Positions 46,099-58,619 of a DNA stretch of 64,000 nt are shown piece by piece (the first letter of the stretch is position 1; each line of letters begins with the position of its first letter). A program made the position numbers and the translations under genes. The DNA comes from Aristolochia californica (lineage: Eukaryota > Streptophyta > Magnoliopsida > Piperales > Aristolochiaceae). Under the pieces are notes generated by a model that was not told where the DNA came from, did no database searches, and saw only the letters and a program-made list of their open reading frames with translations. Location: NCBI GenBank assembly GCA_029961685.1, contig JARWKL010000001.1, positions 57,895,314 through 57,959,313 on the forward strand. Reading direction: 5' to 3'.

Positions 46099-46103
46099 AT
46101 TTC

Positions 46104-48646
46104 GTCGATTAATAATTTATTCCTTAAAACTTTTGTACTTCGTTGTCCTTACCGCGACGACATTCGTTGTAAAGTAGAAGCTGTCCGTTTATTTTATTTT
46201 TTTTGTGTCTGGAGTAATTTTAATTTTATCCTCTGATAAAAACTTGTAAAACCTTCGTTTTTGCCACGTCACAGGCAGAGGAGGGAGATGGTTCCTATTA
46301 ATTCGGCTGTAACACAAGATAGGGTCCCGTAGAACTGACCGGATAAGGAACAAAAACAAAAATATAGTATCCAAAAGTGATTAAAAAAACAAAAAATGTA
46401 ACTCTCTTGAGAACTTAAAATGTCGAGAAACAAAATAAAAGAGAAGGTTGTTGCAAATAGGAGGAGAAAACCTACAGGAAATGCCGAAATAGTGAATAAT
46501 TCAAGCTGGCCCTCTCTGTGAATGCATTTTGTTAATCTCCCTCAACAAATGAAGTTTAATTGATACTTTAGTTTGGCAACTTTTTGTAGAGAACAAAATC
46601 CAAGAGTAAGTCAAGATTTATCATGCCTGCTCATTTGTGCTAGATGATGTTTACATTAAACACCAAGAGTAATGAACCTTTGGACCAATGATAGGTAACA
46701 CATGTGGTCGATCCCACCCTTGCTTCAGGTGGGATGGAACCAGATCACAGGCACACATACTTGTATGATAGGACCTAATCCAAGAGTTGGCAACTTATTT
46801 CTTGATTACTTGTCCTCTGATCTACGAAGTTTGCACAAAATACCAAATATGTGCATCACATGGGAGTTTGGATTAGCTGCTTGGAATGAAGCACTGACCC
46901 TGCTTTCGACAAGCCACAGTTTGCCTGCCTGAATGGGGGAATGTCAGCCAATTACAGGCGGTGACTCTGATTGTTCCCAAGAATGAATTTTCCCACCTCC
47001 AACACAAGTAGTTTAGTGGCCCATAGGTAATCGAAGTCTATAGATCAATTCCAGGAAGATGTAACAAAACCAACCATATTTGAATGATGTGAATTTTACT
47101 GAAAAAGAAAGAAAGAATACAAGCAGCAATGGAGGAACGATAAAAGTCAAACCCCAGCTAAAAGGAAGAAAAACAATAAAACTAAGGGAGGGACGAGCCA
47201 ACTAAGGGAGGGACGAGCCAACAAGGTAGGCAATAATCTCCATCTCTAACTCTCCTCTCCCAACAGAATTTTCGAGGTTATTGGTAGATCTAACATATAT
47301 TGTTTCAAGAGATTTGTAGTGTACTATGTAAATATTCTGATTACCAAATTGGAGACCAAGGATGTCAAAGTGGAACTAAGCAATTGTCCCACCTCCATCA
47401 CCAATTAATAGTGGCCAAAGAGTCATCTTTGACCTCCATTTTACGCAATAACATCACTTTAAATATTCTCAAGCTAGCGGCAGTTGATCAAAGGTCTCAA
47501 CTTTGCCTCGGCAGAACAATTGATGCCCAAGGGACTTGAGTAAATGAAGAGATGGATCAGGAAAATTCCCTCTACTACATATAAGTCTTCTTTTATTTCT
47601 CCTATACATGAATCACTTGTAGGTGGAGACCTATTGAACTTGCTCAGAAACCATCTTAAATGTGACCTAAGTCTTTTCCGAACTAACTAGCAGAAGTTAA
47701 GTGACAACTTTCCAAATAATACACACAAAACCTTCCTAGACCTAGGTCAATATAAGAGTATGACTCCTTTGTAGTCTCTAGGTCCTATACTTAATGCCTT
47801 GGAAAATTTTTGAGAAGTAGAAGAATTTCTAAAGCCAGATCTTCAGAAACCTACTGAATCTGAATTTGGTTTCCTATATCAACTAAAGCTAGCTGCCACT
47901 TAGACACGAAGTGCTTTTCAGAAATTGACTCCTGTTGAACTCAAAATTATGAACATGGAGCATTTATTGACCCGCACAAATTTAAACTTAATAGCCAATG
48001 CTATTGACACTTCAAGTTCAATTGACTCCTTAAGTCAATTAGTTGTTGCTCCAAGGACAGACAAATAAAAATATATCTCTGTTCTTCACCTTATAAGAAA
48101 GATCATAACAGAGAGGAGCTTTTATCTTTTGAGAACCTCTTAACGTTTGTTCCTATCGATTAGTCCAAGACTTGATTATGTCGTTTAAAATGACTAAAAT
48201 AATATAGGATTTTATAGGAACCCATAGGACTAGGATTAGATTATAGATGGACGGGATTTATCTCAATTAGGCCTATGGGTCTCTTCATTAAATATTTCAA
48301 GAGAATCGTGATTCAATAGTTCATGAATAGATGTTTTCCCTTCTCTTTTGCTTGATCAACTAACTTTCTTGTACATATAACAAGCTATTAAGTAGTAATT
48401 ATTGGTAGACTCTTACCTCGAACTGATAAATATTCAGTAACTTATTTTTATTAATGAAATATTTAACTCCCATTGCTCAAACAAAAAGGACAAGGATCTC
48501 TTTCCTTTCATCTACCTGTTGGATGGGGACCCCTCCCTCCCTATGTCTGGAACTTCAACATTGCAGAAGGGACTTTCCCACTTTTATTTGCAAGTTGGGA
48601 GGGCAAGGGTTCTTCCCTACTTCAAGAAAGAAAGAGGGAGTGGGTT

Positions 48647-48680
<34 letters not shown>

Positions 48681-50858
48681 ACACACACACACATTTAGAG
48701 GCCAAGCTCACATATCATCAATGGGTGAGGCTCATATACCATTAATGGATGAGGCTTAGATATCGTCAATGGGTGAAGTGGCAGAAAACCTGGCTAAACC
48801 AGGTTCAACTTGACCTGTTCACCTTTCAGACTGATTAGCCACCGGCTGGTTTTGATCACATTGGATTGATTAGAAATTGTGCAATTAAGTAGATGATTAC
48901 GTGCCTCATAGGCACACAAATTTCACTTATTTTCTCTTGTGTATTTGTTAAAATTCTTTTTGGCTTGAGTTCTTACTAACACCATCCACGTTATTGAGTA
49001 ATGCCTTGAATTACATTGATGCTCAATTTCAAGATGCACCAGTGAATTAAGTGGAATTAAAGCCTTTTGTTATTCATCTGAGATTTTTTGTGGTAATGGA
49101 GGGATTGGGCCACTAAGTACGGGTCCATTTATCTTATTAGGGATCCGTTTATCTCATTAAGTGGGTGTTGTGGATGCAATTTGTTTTTCTGAGTTGAGAC
49201 GAACGGCTAGGATGAAAAATTCTCTTATGTAAACACTGCCAAATAGCTTCTGTAATTTCCTAGATTTGATAGGGATCTCTTCTCTTTCTTCACTTGTGGA
49301 TATAGGCTACGTTGGTCGAACCACTTTAAATCTTGTTTCTCGTATTCTATTTCTTTGCTTCTATTTTTCCTTCTATTTGTATGAATCTTGCTCATATTTT
49401 TTCAACACACTAAACCAGAAGAGTTAAGTTGGACAATTTGAACTGTGTGTAAAACTTCCTGGATAAATAAATAGACCAGTCAACGTCAATAGCTAAAAAG
49501 GCTTCGATATGTTGATGTTCGATCAATCTGAGAAAGTCCATGTTAGTTTCAATAAATTGTACTAAGAAACCAATACCACAAATCATTTAGTGGATTTATG
49601 AAGAACCAAGGTTGTCATTCAGAGAACATAACCATTGTTGTGCAGTTAAGAACCTTAAGATAAGTGGGAAGTGGTGAAACAATTTTCATTCCTGTTTTAA
49701 TTAGTGATATGTCTCAGGTGTAGGACCTAGGAAGAACACTTTGGCACTAGGGAGTCTTGCTTCTGATTTTGCAGAAGGAGAGGTCCTCAAGTTTAATTCT
49801 GGCATATTTTTCTTTATTTGTTCACCTTGTTTCATGGAATGAGGGGAAGTTTGATTGTGGAGCTCACTCTAGCAACCTACGCGTGGATGTTGTTTTCTGA
49901 AACGTAATCTCCCTAAAGACCTGAATGAGAACTCCTAAGAATGCGGAGATGATGTGTCCTTTGATAGCTCCTACGTTGGGTTGCACAACACAACCACTAG
50001 ATGATTTTAATCTTGCATGAGTTCCTGTCTTCACCTTTCAAATTGTTCTTATGTTTATTCTCTGGCTAGTGCACTTTGGCGTGAAACTCAAACTGTATCC
50101 TTATCTCTATCATTGGCCAGCCACTGATGCCGCCAAGATGCAGTTCTCTTGAAAAACTTAGTTAACGATGGATTGATCTACAGTGTTATATGATAACCAT
50201 ATAAGGAGGAAGTGAAAGGATTTGTAGGGAAAAAAGGCAGACTTCTATGTGGCTTCCTAAGTAAATTAAGTGCTAGGTGGCTGTTTCGTAAATATACAGG
50301 TTATCCTCATAAGATGAAAACGAGAAACCAGGATTACAAGATGACAGACTGCAAGGAGTTCCTCTAGATATAGACAAAAACTTGAGCGACTAAATTCATT
50401 TAAAGTTCCTGGGACCAAGGCCTGAGGCCAGGTCAGACCTCATTTGTAAACTAACATTAAATTTGTTATGTTTGGACATATTTTGTTCAGAGTACAAAGA
50501 TAAGATGTAATGGTGCAAAATAGGTGTGCAAGAAAACTAGTACATTCAGTATTGTGAATGAATTAGATTGAACACCCAAAGAGGTAGTATCAGTTGAGTG
50601 ACAGACATTATTAGTTGAAAATCAAATAGACGCCAGTGACCAGGCTCGTTTTTCTTAATTTTATTTGAGATTTATTTCAGCAGGTGATGGGTTCATTCTA
50701 GTAAATAAACAGACATTCGTTATGATGCATGCAGTCCTTGATAATAAAACGTGTACAATGTATGCTATTGCCAAAAAAAAAATAAAAATAAAAATAAAAA
50801 TGTTCCAGCCTATTATTACTCCTTTCGTCCTACATTTCATAAATTTTCTCATCTGCAG
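46104..50858 (+). other. Rest of SEP-like intron 1
   Basis: No gene recognised. Contains a 20-bp tandem duplication (about 47182-47221) and a TC/AC microsatellite. The stretch 49700-50440 is repeated in inverted form at 58620-59482. Confidence 0.7.
48650..48692. repeat. Compound microsatellite (TC)n(AC)n
   Basis: About 15 TC units (48650-48679) followed by six AC units. Confidence 0.95.
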
Positions 50859-50937
50859 CATGTTCAAGACGCTTGAGAGATACCAGAAATGCAACTATGG
50901 AGCACCAGAAACAACTGTTACAAACAGGGAGACCTAG

Positions 50938-52815
50938 GTTAGTCAATTCTTTCCCCATGAGCTTTCACTGTAGAGTAGACTTTACTTAATACCAGATTAT
51001 TATCAAAGTAAATTGGTATATACCCATAAACACACAGAAAAAAAGAACAAAAAAAGGTCAGCCTAGAATGAACCTACTGAGGTTCGTCATGCAGTCGCAT
51101 GGCTAGGTTGGCAGCTTACTTGGAACATAAAGCGAGAAGGAACTAGAAAGAAATCTGGTTCTGGTTCAACAGAGTTGAGCCCTTGAACTTAGCACTTCAC
51201 TCAGGTTCTTGGAACATTGTACTTAGGACCATGTTACATATATGACATACTAAAATAATTTTTACTGATGCAATAGAGACTTTGACAAAATATCTTTTAC
51301 AATCATGAAAGAGGGAAAGGATTCCAAAATCAAATCTAGCTGACGTTGGTTATACCCAATTTTTTAAAATCATTTTATTTATAAAATCACCGTTATTTTC
51401 ATTTTATCATTAAAATTTGATAAAAATTATAAACTGAATTCTACATCAATCACGAATGCATTGGATAAGAAAAATAAATGCCTAATGAGGATTCCAGTTT
51501 TAGATTCCATGCTTTGCCCATTGCATTTATTACATATTTTGGCCTTATACATAGTGACATACCTTGTTTTTATTTCTAAGTACATTTTATTTTATTTGCC
51601 CAAATATGTAAGTCCGTGTCCAACATACACCTGATGGTCTTGTTACAACTGTCAAATCCAGCATACCAAAGAATTGTAGGTATAAAAGAGGCAAGTTCTA
51701 ATCTGAAAGTGTAAGTTTTTAAGAAAGTTTTCTAGATGATACCTGTACAAAACTTTTCTAGATGATACCTCTACAAAACTTTTAAATGCAGAAAGTCTTT
51801 AGAGAATTATTAAAAAAATGAATTAGACGTTAACATTTCTAAAGAACTGTAGATAATGTTTTATTTTCTAAAACGCAAAAGCCAATTAAACAAACTTTAT
51901 TAGGATCTACGCTACTTAATTGAAAATATTTTTTCACCCACTTCCTTTTATAATTAACTAGTAAAACATAATTTTCTGTTTATAAATAACAATCTAACAT
52001 AAGTTTGTGTGCCTAAATAGAAAATTCAACAAAATAATGTATTTTTTTCCCTTTTAGTCTTTTTAATTTTTTAGTTGAAAAAGTTTTGTCGTTTTTCTTT
52101 GTACTAAGAATTAGTATAGGGTAAGTAGATAATTTATATGGTGTCATAAAAATAAATGTCGTTATCCTATATTAGGGCGAACTGAGCAAAAATTGGATAA
52201 TCTATTTTATAAATATGAGCTAATATACCTAAAAATTTAAAATTTTCTTCTATCTGGGCTTCTATGAAAAGAAAAATAATTTTAAGGTCTTCTCGATGTG
52301 GATGTTTCTTGCTTGGATGCTTTGTAGACATATTTTTGCATTGTGAGCAGTTTCAGTTGTCCAAGTAAATAACGAGGATTTTGACCCAAAAAAGGGCCTC
52401 TATATGAATATAAGAATGAACGTAGAAGTGGTAATTGAGTTTTGAAAAATATTCCTAGTTTTGGTAGCCCTCGTTGGAATGATGTGATCTGAAGTAGGTC
52501 CATGTTACCTATAAAGCCCTTTTTCGTAAGGGTTGAAGAAGATCTTTTCTAGGCATGGAAGTAGCAAATTGCTTTGGTTAAGATCACTGAACATGGGAAT
52601 TGTCCCCTGGAGTGCACGCTTCAAATAAATTACAGTGAAAGATGAAAGATATCAGGTCACAACTTGTTCTCATTGATTGAGGATGCTTGTCATGTATATA
52701 TGAAGAAACTAAGCTAAATAAACTCTAGAAGCCTTTTTTGATATTTCGGCAATATCCTAGGAAAGAAAAGAAAAACTTTAGAAGCTCTCTGGATCATGAC
52801 CACCAATGACCCGGG
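50938..52815. other. SEP-like intron 2 remnant and RAV copy B 3' flank
   Basis: No coding sequence. 51740-51785 has a 28-bp tandem duplication (TTTTCTAGATGATACCT...). The change from SEP side to RAV side is at about 51206. Confidence 0.6.
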
Positions 52816-52819
52816 ACCT

Positions 52820-53827
52820 CTAGCGGATCGTTACCTTGAATAATCTCAGACACTTATTCTTTGCCAACAACTGCCGGACTATTTGTTGGACGTCCTCATC
52901 CTCTTATCCTTTTTCATTATCCTCATCGTCAGACCTACTCGTATACTGCCTCCCTAACGCTAGCTCCAGCCCGCCATCCCCAACTGTGTTTACATTGGTT
53001 TCATTGTTGTAGTTTACGTCAATCATCCAGGATCTATCCACCCCCTCTAACCCTTTCATGTATTTGCAGTTATAGAATGTAACCAAGTCCTTGGCTTTCA
53101 GTTCCTTATCCCTCACAAACCAGTTCCATCCCCTTGTAAACATGTAGCTCTGTCCACTCTTCCAATAATAATACCTAAACTTCCACGACCTTAGATACTT
53201 ATCAAAGAAGACCAACTGAATGTCCTTCGTCTCCTCACCTTCTTCTATCTCCGAGACTGGAGGGAAGAACTTAACTGCGTGTTTCTTCGGAATCACTAGT
53301 CGGTTTAGCTTCCCGACGTCGCTCGGCGTCAGCTCCTGGCATTTAACTTCTCCTTGGCTAGCGGGACCACTTCCATTCGCAAGATTAAACCCGGGGCCGC
53401 TGTTAGCAGTCGTCTTTGCGTTTCGGGTGGTCCGGATGTATTCAACAAACTTAGACTCATAGGACCCTTCCTTGATCATGCCCAACACGTCCTCAGTGGT
53501 GAAGACATTTTGAAAGGCGTGCTCTCGATCAGAATGGGTTGTCCATGGGAAGTTTTGGTGGCAGTCGCCGCTATGGAGCTTGATGGCGGAACTGTCGTAG
53601 GCCACGTTTGCGGCTAGCTCGAACTTCAATGTCCCGAGCCAGATTCTCTGGTGGTTGGCATAGATTTGGGCTCCCTAGTGGCCATTTTGTTGGAGCACCA
53701 CACTCTTGAATCGGGATGGAGCCGTCCCGCTCTTTTGTCTCTGGCGTTTATATGGCTGATGAGCATTAGTGGAGTTGGAACTGTTAACAGTTCCATGTGT
53801 TAGTGGATGCGGAATTACATCTAACAT
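52820..53827 (-). pseudogene. RAV-like AP2/B3 gene, copy B, broken
   Basis: The AP2 remnant reads GAQIYANHQRIWLGTLKFEL and the B3 start [19 protein letters not shown]3 continues through YYYWKSGQSYMFTRGWNWFV to TFYNCKYMKGLEGVDRSWMI. Lesions: the AP2 Trp before GAQ is TAG, the LFLKE residues at the B3 entry are missing (15 bp), and a Glu near the C-terminus is TAA, cutting off the region with KCLRLF. A 241-codon frame from the inner Met (53629) to the late stop is open and holds most of B3 but half of AP2. Upstream lies a spliced leader like that of copy C. It faces the SEP-like fragment tail to tail, as copy A does. Confidence 0.87.
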
Positions 53828-53840
53828 TTGGTCGTCGCTT

Positions 53841-54676
53841 GAAAACCTGTGAGGAATGAAACAGTCATGACCTTTACAAAAGGACAACTTTTACGGTGGG
53901 GTTGATGAGAACATGTAAGAACATGTTAAATTACCACTGAACATAAAGCAAATAGAATGCAAAACAAGAAGATGAAGCCTCCAGAGGATATAAACAGAGA
54001 GTAACTTACAGTTGATACAAATTTTGGTTTTTGTTCTTAGAGCATAAAAACAAACAAAGAAAATTGATCAAAGAAAGAGTTTAGAGGCTTTGTAAAGGAA
54101 GAAGATGAAAACGTGTAACATAGATACAATATCTTTGAAAAGATATGGGGAAACTTGATATTAAATCAGAGGAGAAAGATCTTCTTGTACAAAAATGGAA
54201 GGTTTTTTAATTACAGGTTGGAATTATATAGACAAAAGAGAATTTTGGTTAGACACTGAAAACCTGTGAGGAATGAAACAGTCATGACCTTTACAGAAGG
54301 ACAACTTTTACGGCGTGGTTGATGAGAACATTTAAGAACATGTTAAATTACCACTGAACATAAAGCAGATAGAATGCAAAACAAGAAGATGAAGCCTCCA
54401 GAGGATATAAACAGAGAATAACTTACATCTGATACAAATTTTGGTTTTTGTTCTTAGAGCATAAAAACGAACGAAGAAAACTGATCAAAGAAAGCGTTCA
54501 GAGGCTTTGTAAAGGAAGAAGATGAAAACGTGTAACACAGATACAATATCTTTGAAAAGATCAGGGGAAACTTGATATTAAATCAGAGGAGAAAGATCTT
54601 CTTGTACAAAAATGGAAGGTTTTTTAATTGCAGGTTGGAATTATATAGATAAAAGAGAATTTTGGTTAGACACTGA
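53841..54676. repeat. 417-bp tandem duplication at the 5' end of RAV copy B
   Basis: Units 53841-54257 and 54258-54676 both start GAAAACCTGTGAGGAATGAA and end GGTTAGACACTGA. Each contains the splice acceptor, the intron and the first-exon leader. The right arm at 56.1-56.7 kb has a single unit, so the doubling is specific to copy B. Confidence 0.93.
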
Positions 54677-54857
54677 CAACTTTATAGACGAGAAAAAACA
54701 GAAAATTACTTTTCTTATTTTCTCGTTTCCCTTCTGTTTATTTCTTTCTATTTTTCTTATATTTTGGGAATTATTTATTCATTATCATCTTTACAACTTC
54801 CTTCAATCAAACAAAATTGAAGGCTAGATTTTTCCTTCAAACTGTTCCACAGAATAG

Positions 54858-56040
54858 CAGGAGCAGGAGCAAGAGCGAGATTGGGGAGGGTGGGGGAACG
54901 CCGAGCCCCTCCCGTCCACCGCTTTGGCCACCTCTATTGTCGTCGACAGCTCCTCGCTTGTTGCTATATCCCTTTCCCTCCGATTTCTTCCTCTTCCTTC
55001 GATTTCTTCGCCTCCTCTGCTTCCGTCGCCGTTGCCTCCTCCTTCGCAGACGACAGGTCCTCGCCAGTGCCACACCCTCGTTATGCGTCGTCTCGGTGGA
55101 AAACGAGAGTACAAAGAGATACCTAAGTTGGGAGAAAATAATTTCTCCCACCCCTATGTGAAGTCGATTTAGGATCTCGAGCTCGAGAGATACTGAATCG
55201 AATCGAGCTGGCACCGAGCCAAACTCGAGCCGCTCACGAGCCGGCTCGGTTCGAAGCCACCCCTACTTTCATATAGCCAAGTATTGGTATGACTCACTAG
55301 GGATGTTGTTACTATATCAATGAAGCACCTTTGATTCCTGTTAGAAGATGGGCCCAAGCCCACATGACCAAGGAAGAACTCCATATCTAAGTATAAAACT
55401 CAATAAATTTGGTTTAGATTTAGTAAAACTCGTGTGGAATACTTGATGGTTCTGCTATTCCATGCATAATAATGGCAAAAACACTCACTAATGACTGTCG
55501 CATTGTACTTTGAAGCAGTCATTCTTATTTATGCAGAGGTTCTTGTCGTTCCTATTGGTGTGGGAGCTGATAATAGGTTCATTTCAAACTGATAAAGAAA
55601 GCTGCGAGATAGGATAAACTATGAAGACTTGAGTCCTAACGAGGGAATGGCAACGGTCACGAAAGGTCTTGGTTCATATTTGACTTTGACCGTTCTATTG
55701 TAGTCTTAAGATAATCACACTCTCATTTCCTGTTTTCAGCATGGTCAATGGATCTGCCGTAATATAGGCGGGTTTTTCGTCGGTGCTAGATGAAAGCCTC
55801 TACGGGCGCCCGTCCTTTGATCTGTTACAAAAAAACAGAGTTCCATTGGCGGAATAGATGTAGACCCAAACGAGGCATTTAAATTACGAAAAATCTGATA
55901 CGTTATCAGATGAAGAAAATAAAAGATGCATATGTTGCAGGAAAAAAGATAGCCAGCCTGTACTGTGTCACAGAAAAGTAAAATACAACTGGTGGTATTT
56001 GCCCCAAAAGCCATCGATAGGTGTAGCAAATTCCAGAGTG
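54858..56040. other. Spacer between the inverted-repeat arms
   Basis: 54865-55120 is GC-rich with CTCC-type low complexity. 55170-55260 has repeated CTCGAGC/GAGCCGGCTCG phrases. No recognised gene; long frames in 54820-55210 reflect composition. A phrase CATATAGCCAAGTATTGGTAT is shared with about 59624-59644. Confidence 0.55.
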
Positions 56041-56386
56041 CTATTCCGTGGAACAGTTTGAAGAAAAAATCTAGCCTTCAATTTCGGTTCATTGAAGGGA
56101 GTTGTTGTAAAGATGATAATGCATAAATATTTTCAAAAATAGAAGAAAAATAGAATGAAATAAACAAAAGGGAAACGAGAAAATAAGAAAAGAACTTTTC
56201 TGTTTTTTCTCGTTTATAAAGTTGTCACTATCTAACCAAATTTCTCTTCTTTCTATATAATTCCAACCTGTCATTTCAAAAAAATATAATTCCAACCCGC
56301 AATTGCAAAACCTTCCGTTTTTGTGCAAGAAGAGGATTTTTCTCCTCTGATTTAATATCAAGTTTCCCATTATCTTTTCAAAGATA

Positions 56387-57712
56387 TTGTATTTGTGTTT
56401 CACGTTTTCATCTTCTTCTTTTACAAAGCCTCTGAACTCTTTCTTTGATCAGTTTTCTTCGTTCGTTTTTAAGCTCCAAGAACAAAAACCAGAATCCGTA
56501 TTAGATGTAAGTTATTCTCTGTTTATATGTTCTGGAGGCTTCATCTTCTTGTTTTGCATTCTATCTGTTTTATGTTCAGTGGTAATTTAACATGTTCTTA
56601 CATGCTCTCATCAACCCTGCTGTAAAAGTTGTCCTTTTTGTAAAGATCATGACTGCTTCATTCCTCACAGGTTTTCAAGCGACGACCAAATGTTAGTTGT
56701 AATTCCGCATCCACTAACACAGGAAGCTGCTAACAGTTCTGAAACGCTCATCGGCCATATAAACGCCAGAGACACGAGAGCGGGACTGCTCCATCCCGAT
56801 TCAAGGGTGTGGTGGGCCACTGGGGAGCCCAAATCTATGCCAACCACCAGACAATCTGGCTCGGGACATTCAAGTTCGAGCAGGCTGTAGCCATGGCTTA
56901 CGACAGTTCTGCCATCAACCTCCGGAGCGGCAACTGCCACCGCAACTTCCCATGGACAACCCATTCAGATCGAGAACATGCCTTTCAAAACCTCTTCACC
57001 ACTGAAAACGTGCTGGGCATGATCAAGGAAGGGTCCTATGAGTCTAACTATGATGAATACATCCGGACCACCCAGAACGCAAAGACAGCTGCTAACAGCG
57101 GCGCCGGGTTTAATCTTGTGAATGGAAGTGGTCCCGCCAGACGAGGAGGAGTTATATGCCAGGAGCTATTCTTGAAGGAGCTGACGCCGAGCAACGTCGG
57201 GAAGCTAAACCGACAAGTGATTCCGAAGAATCACACAGTTAAGTTCTTCCCTCTCGTCTCGGAGACAGAAGAAGGCGAGGAGACGGAGGACATTCAGTTG
57301 GTCTTCTTCGATAAGTATCTGAGGTCGTGGAAGTTTAGGTATTGTTATTGGAAGAGTAGCCAAAGCTACATGTTTACAAGGGGATGGAACCGGTTTGTGA
57401 GGGATAAGGAACTGAAAGCCAAAGGACCTAGTTACATTCTATAACTGCGAATACAGGAAAGGGTTAGAGGGGGTGGCTAGATCCTGGATGATTGACGTAA
57501 ACTATAACAATGAAACCAATGTAAATACAGTTGGGGTCTTCAATCATGAAAAGATGGTTGGACTGAATCTAGCGTTAGGGAGGCAGTATACGAGTAGGTC
57601 TGACGATGAAGATAATGAAAAAGGAGAAGAGGATGAGGACGTCCAACAGATAGCCCGACAGCCGTTGGCAAAGAAGAAGTGTCTGAGATTATTCGGGGTA
57701 ACGATCGACTAG
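56387..57712 (+). pseudogene. RAV-like AP2/B3 gene, copy C, two frameshifts
   Basis: A leader exon ends at 56506, a 164-bp intron (GTAAGT...CACAG) spans 56507-56670, and the coding exon follows. Splicing joins AT to G and makes an ATG (MFSSDDQM); an inner ATG is at 56690. AP2 reads GHWGAQIYANHQTIWLGTFK with its Trp kept. B3 reads [18 protein letters not shown] through FTRGWNRFVRDKELKAK. Lesions: a 7-bp deletion after NSSE near 56740 shifts the frame before AP2, and one extra A near 57423 shifts it inside B3, after KAK. The C-terminus after the shift is intact and ends in KKCLRLFGVTID, with the RLFGV repressor motif. It is the least damaged of the three copies. Confidence 0.88.
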
Positions 57713-58618
57713 AGGTCCCGGGTCATTGGTGGTTATGATCCAGAGAGCTTCTAAAGTTTTTTTCTTGCCTAGGGTTTTGTCGAAATATAAAAAAAACATC
57801 TAGAGTTTATTTGGCTTAGTTTTTTATTATATACAAGACAAACGTCCTCAATTTATTTGAAGCGTGCACTCCAGGGGACATGTTCAGATATCTTAACCAA
57901 AGCAATTTGCTACTTCCATGCCTAGAAAATATCTTCTTCGACCCAGGAAAAAGGGCTTTATTGGTAACATGAAGCTACTTTTGATCACATTATTCCAACA
58001 AGGGCTACTGAAAGTAGGAATATTTTTCAAAACTCGATTACCACTTCTACGTTGATTCTTATATTCATATAGAGGCCCTTTTTTTATCTCTGGACACCTA
58101 AAACTGCTCACGGAGCAAGAAAAATCCATATCAAGAAGAAGATAATTTTTTTTTTCATAGAAGCCGCGATAGAAGAAAATTTTAATTTTTGAGGTATATC
58201 AGCTCATACTTATAAAATAGATTATCCAATTTTTGCTCTGTTCGCCCTAATATAGGATAACGACGTTTCTTTTTATGAAACCATATAAATTATCTACTTA
58301 CCCTATACCTAATTGCTAGTACAAAGAAAAACGACTAAACTTTTTCAATAAAAAAATTAAAAAGACTAAAAGGGAAAAATATTACATTATTTTATTGAAT
58401 TTTCTATTTAGGCCCACAAACTTATGTTAGATTATTATTTATAAACAGAAATTTATGTTTTATTAGTTAATTATAAAAGAAAGTGGGTGAAAAAATATTT
58501 TCTATTAAGTAGTGTAGATCCTAATAATGTTTGTTTAATTGGTTTTTGCGTTTTAGAAAATAAAACATTATCTACAGTTCTTTAGATATGTTAACGTCTA
58601 ATTAATTTTTTCCATTGA
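57713..58618. other. 3' flank of RAV copy C
   Basis: Non-coding; inverted match to about 51810-52815. Confidence 0.65.
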
Positions 58619-58619
58619 G

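Larger units (their letters stand above)
42620..50937 (+). pseudogene. SEPALLATA-like MADS gene, only exons 1 and 2 left
   Basis: Exon 1 (42620-42804, 185 bp) encodes [18 protein letters not shown] through [14 protein letters not shown]. Exon 2 (50859-50937, 79 bp) encodes MFKTLERYQKCNYGAPETT through TNRET and ends in TAG, where the SEP family usually has Gln (CAG). Both exon sizes and the GT/AG borders are canonical, and the FCSSS and KCNYGAPE phrases point to SEP (AGL2/AGL9 group). No K-domain or C-terminal exon follows before the RAV-related sequence at 51207. Intron 1 is 8,054 bp and holds three insertions. SEP proteins are cofactors in floral organ tetramers through the K domain, so this locus cannot make a normal one. 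A MADS-plus-I protein of 87 residues could still be read if the RNA is made. Confidence 0.88.
51207..54857. repeat. Left arm of a large inverted repeat
   Basis: From about 51810 to 54857 this is the reverse complement of 56041-58618, with gaps. It contains RAV-like copy B and its 5' region. 51207-51660 also matches 27191-27660 in unit 1. Confidence 0.85.
56041..58618. repeat. Right arm of the large inverted repeat
   Basis: Reverse complement of 51810-54857 with deletions and one fewer tandem unit. It contains RAV-like copy C. Confidence 0.85.

Noticed and set aside
54817..55214. Several overlapping Ser/Pro/Arg-rich frames on both strands
   Set aside because: A GC-rich low-complexity block; all frames are open at once because of composition.
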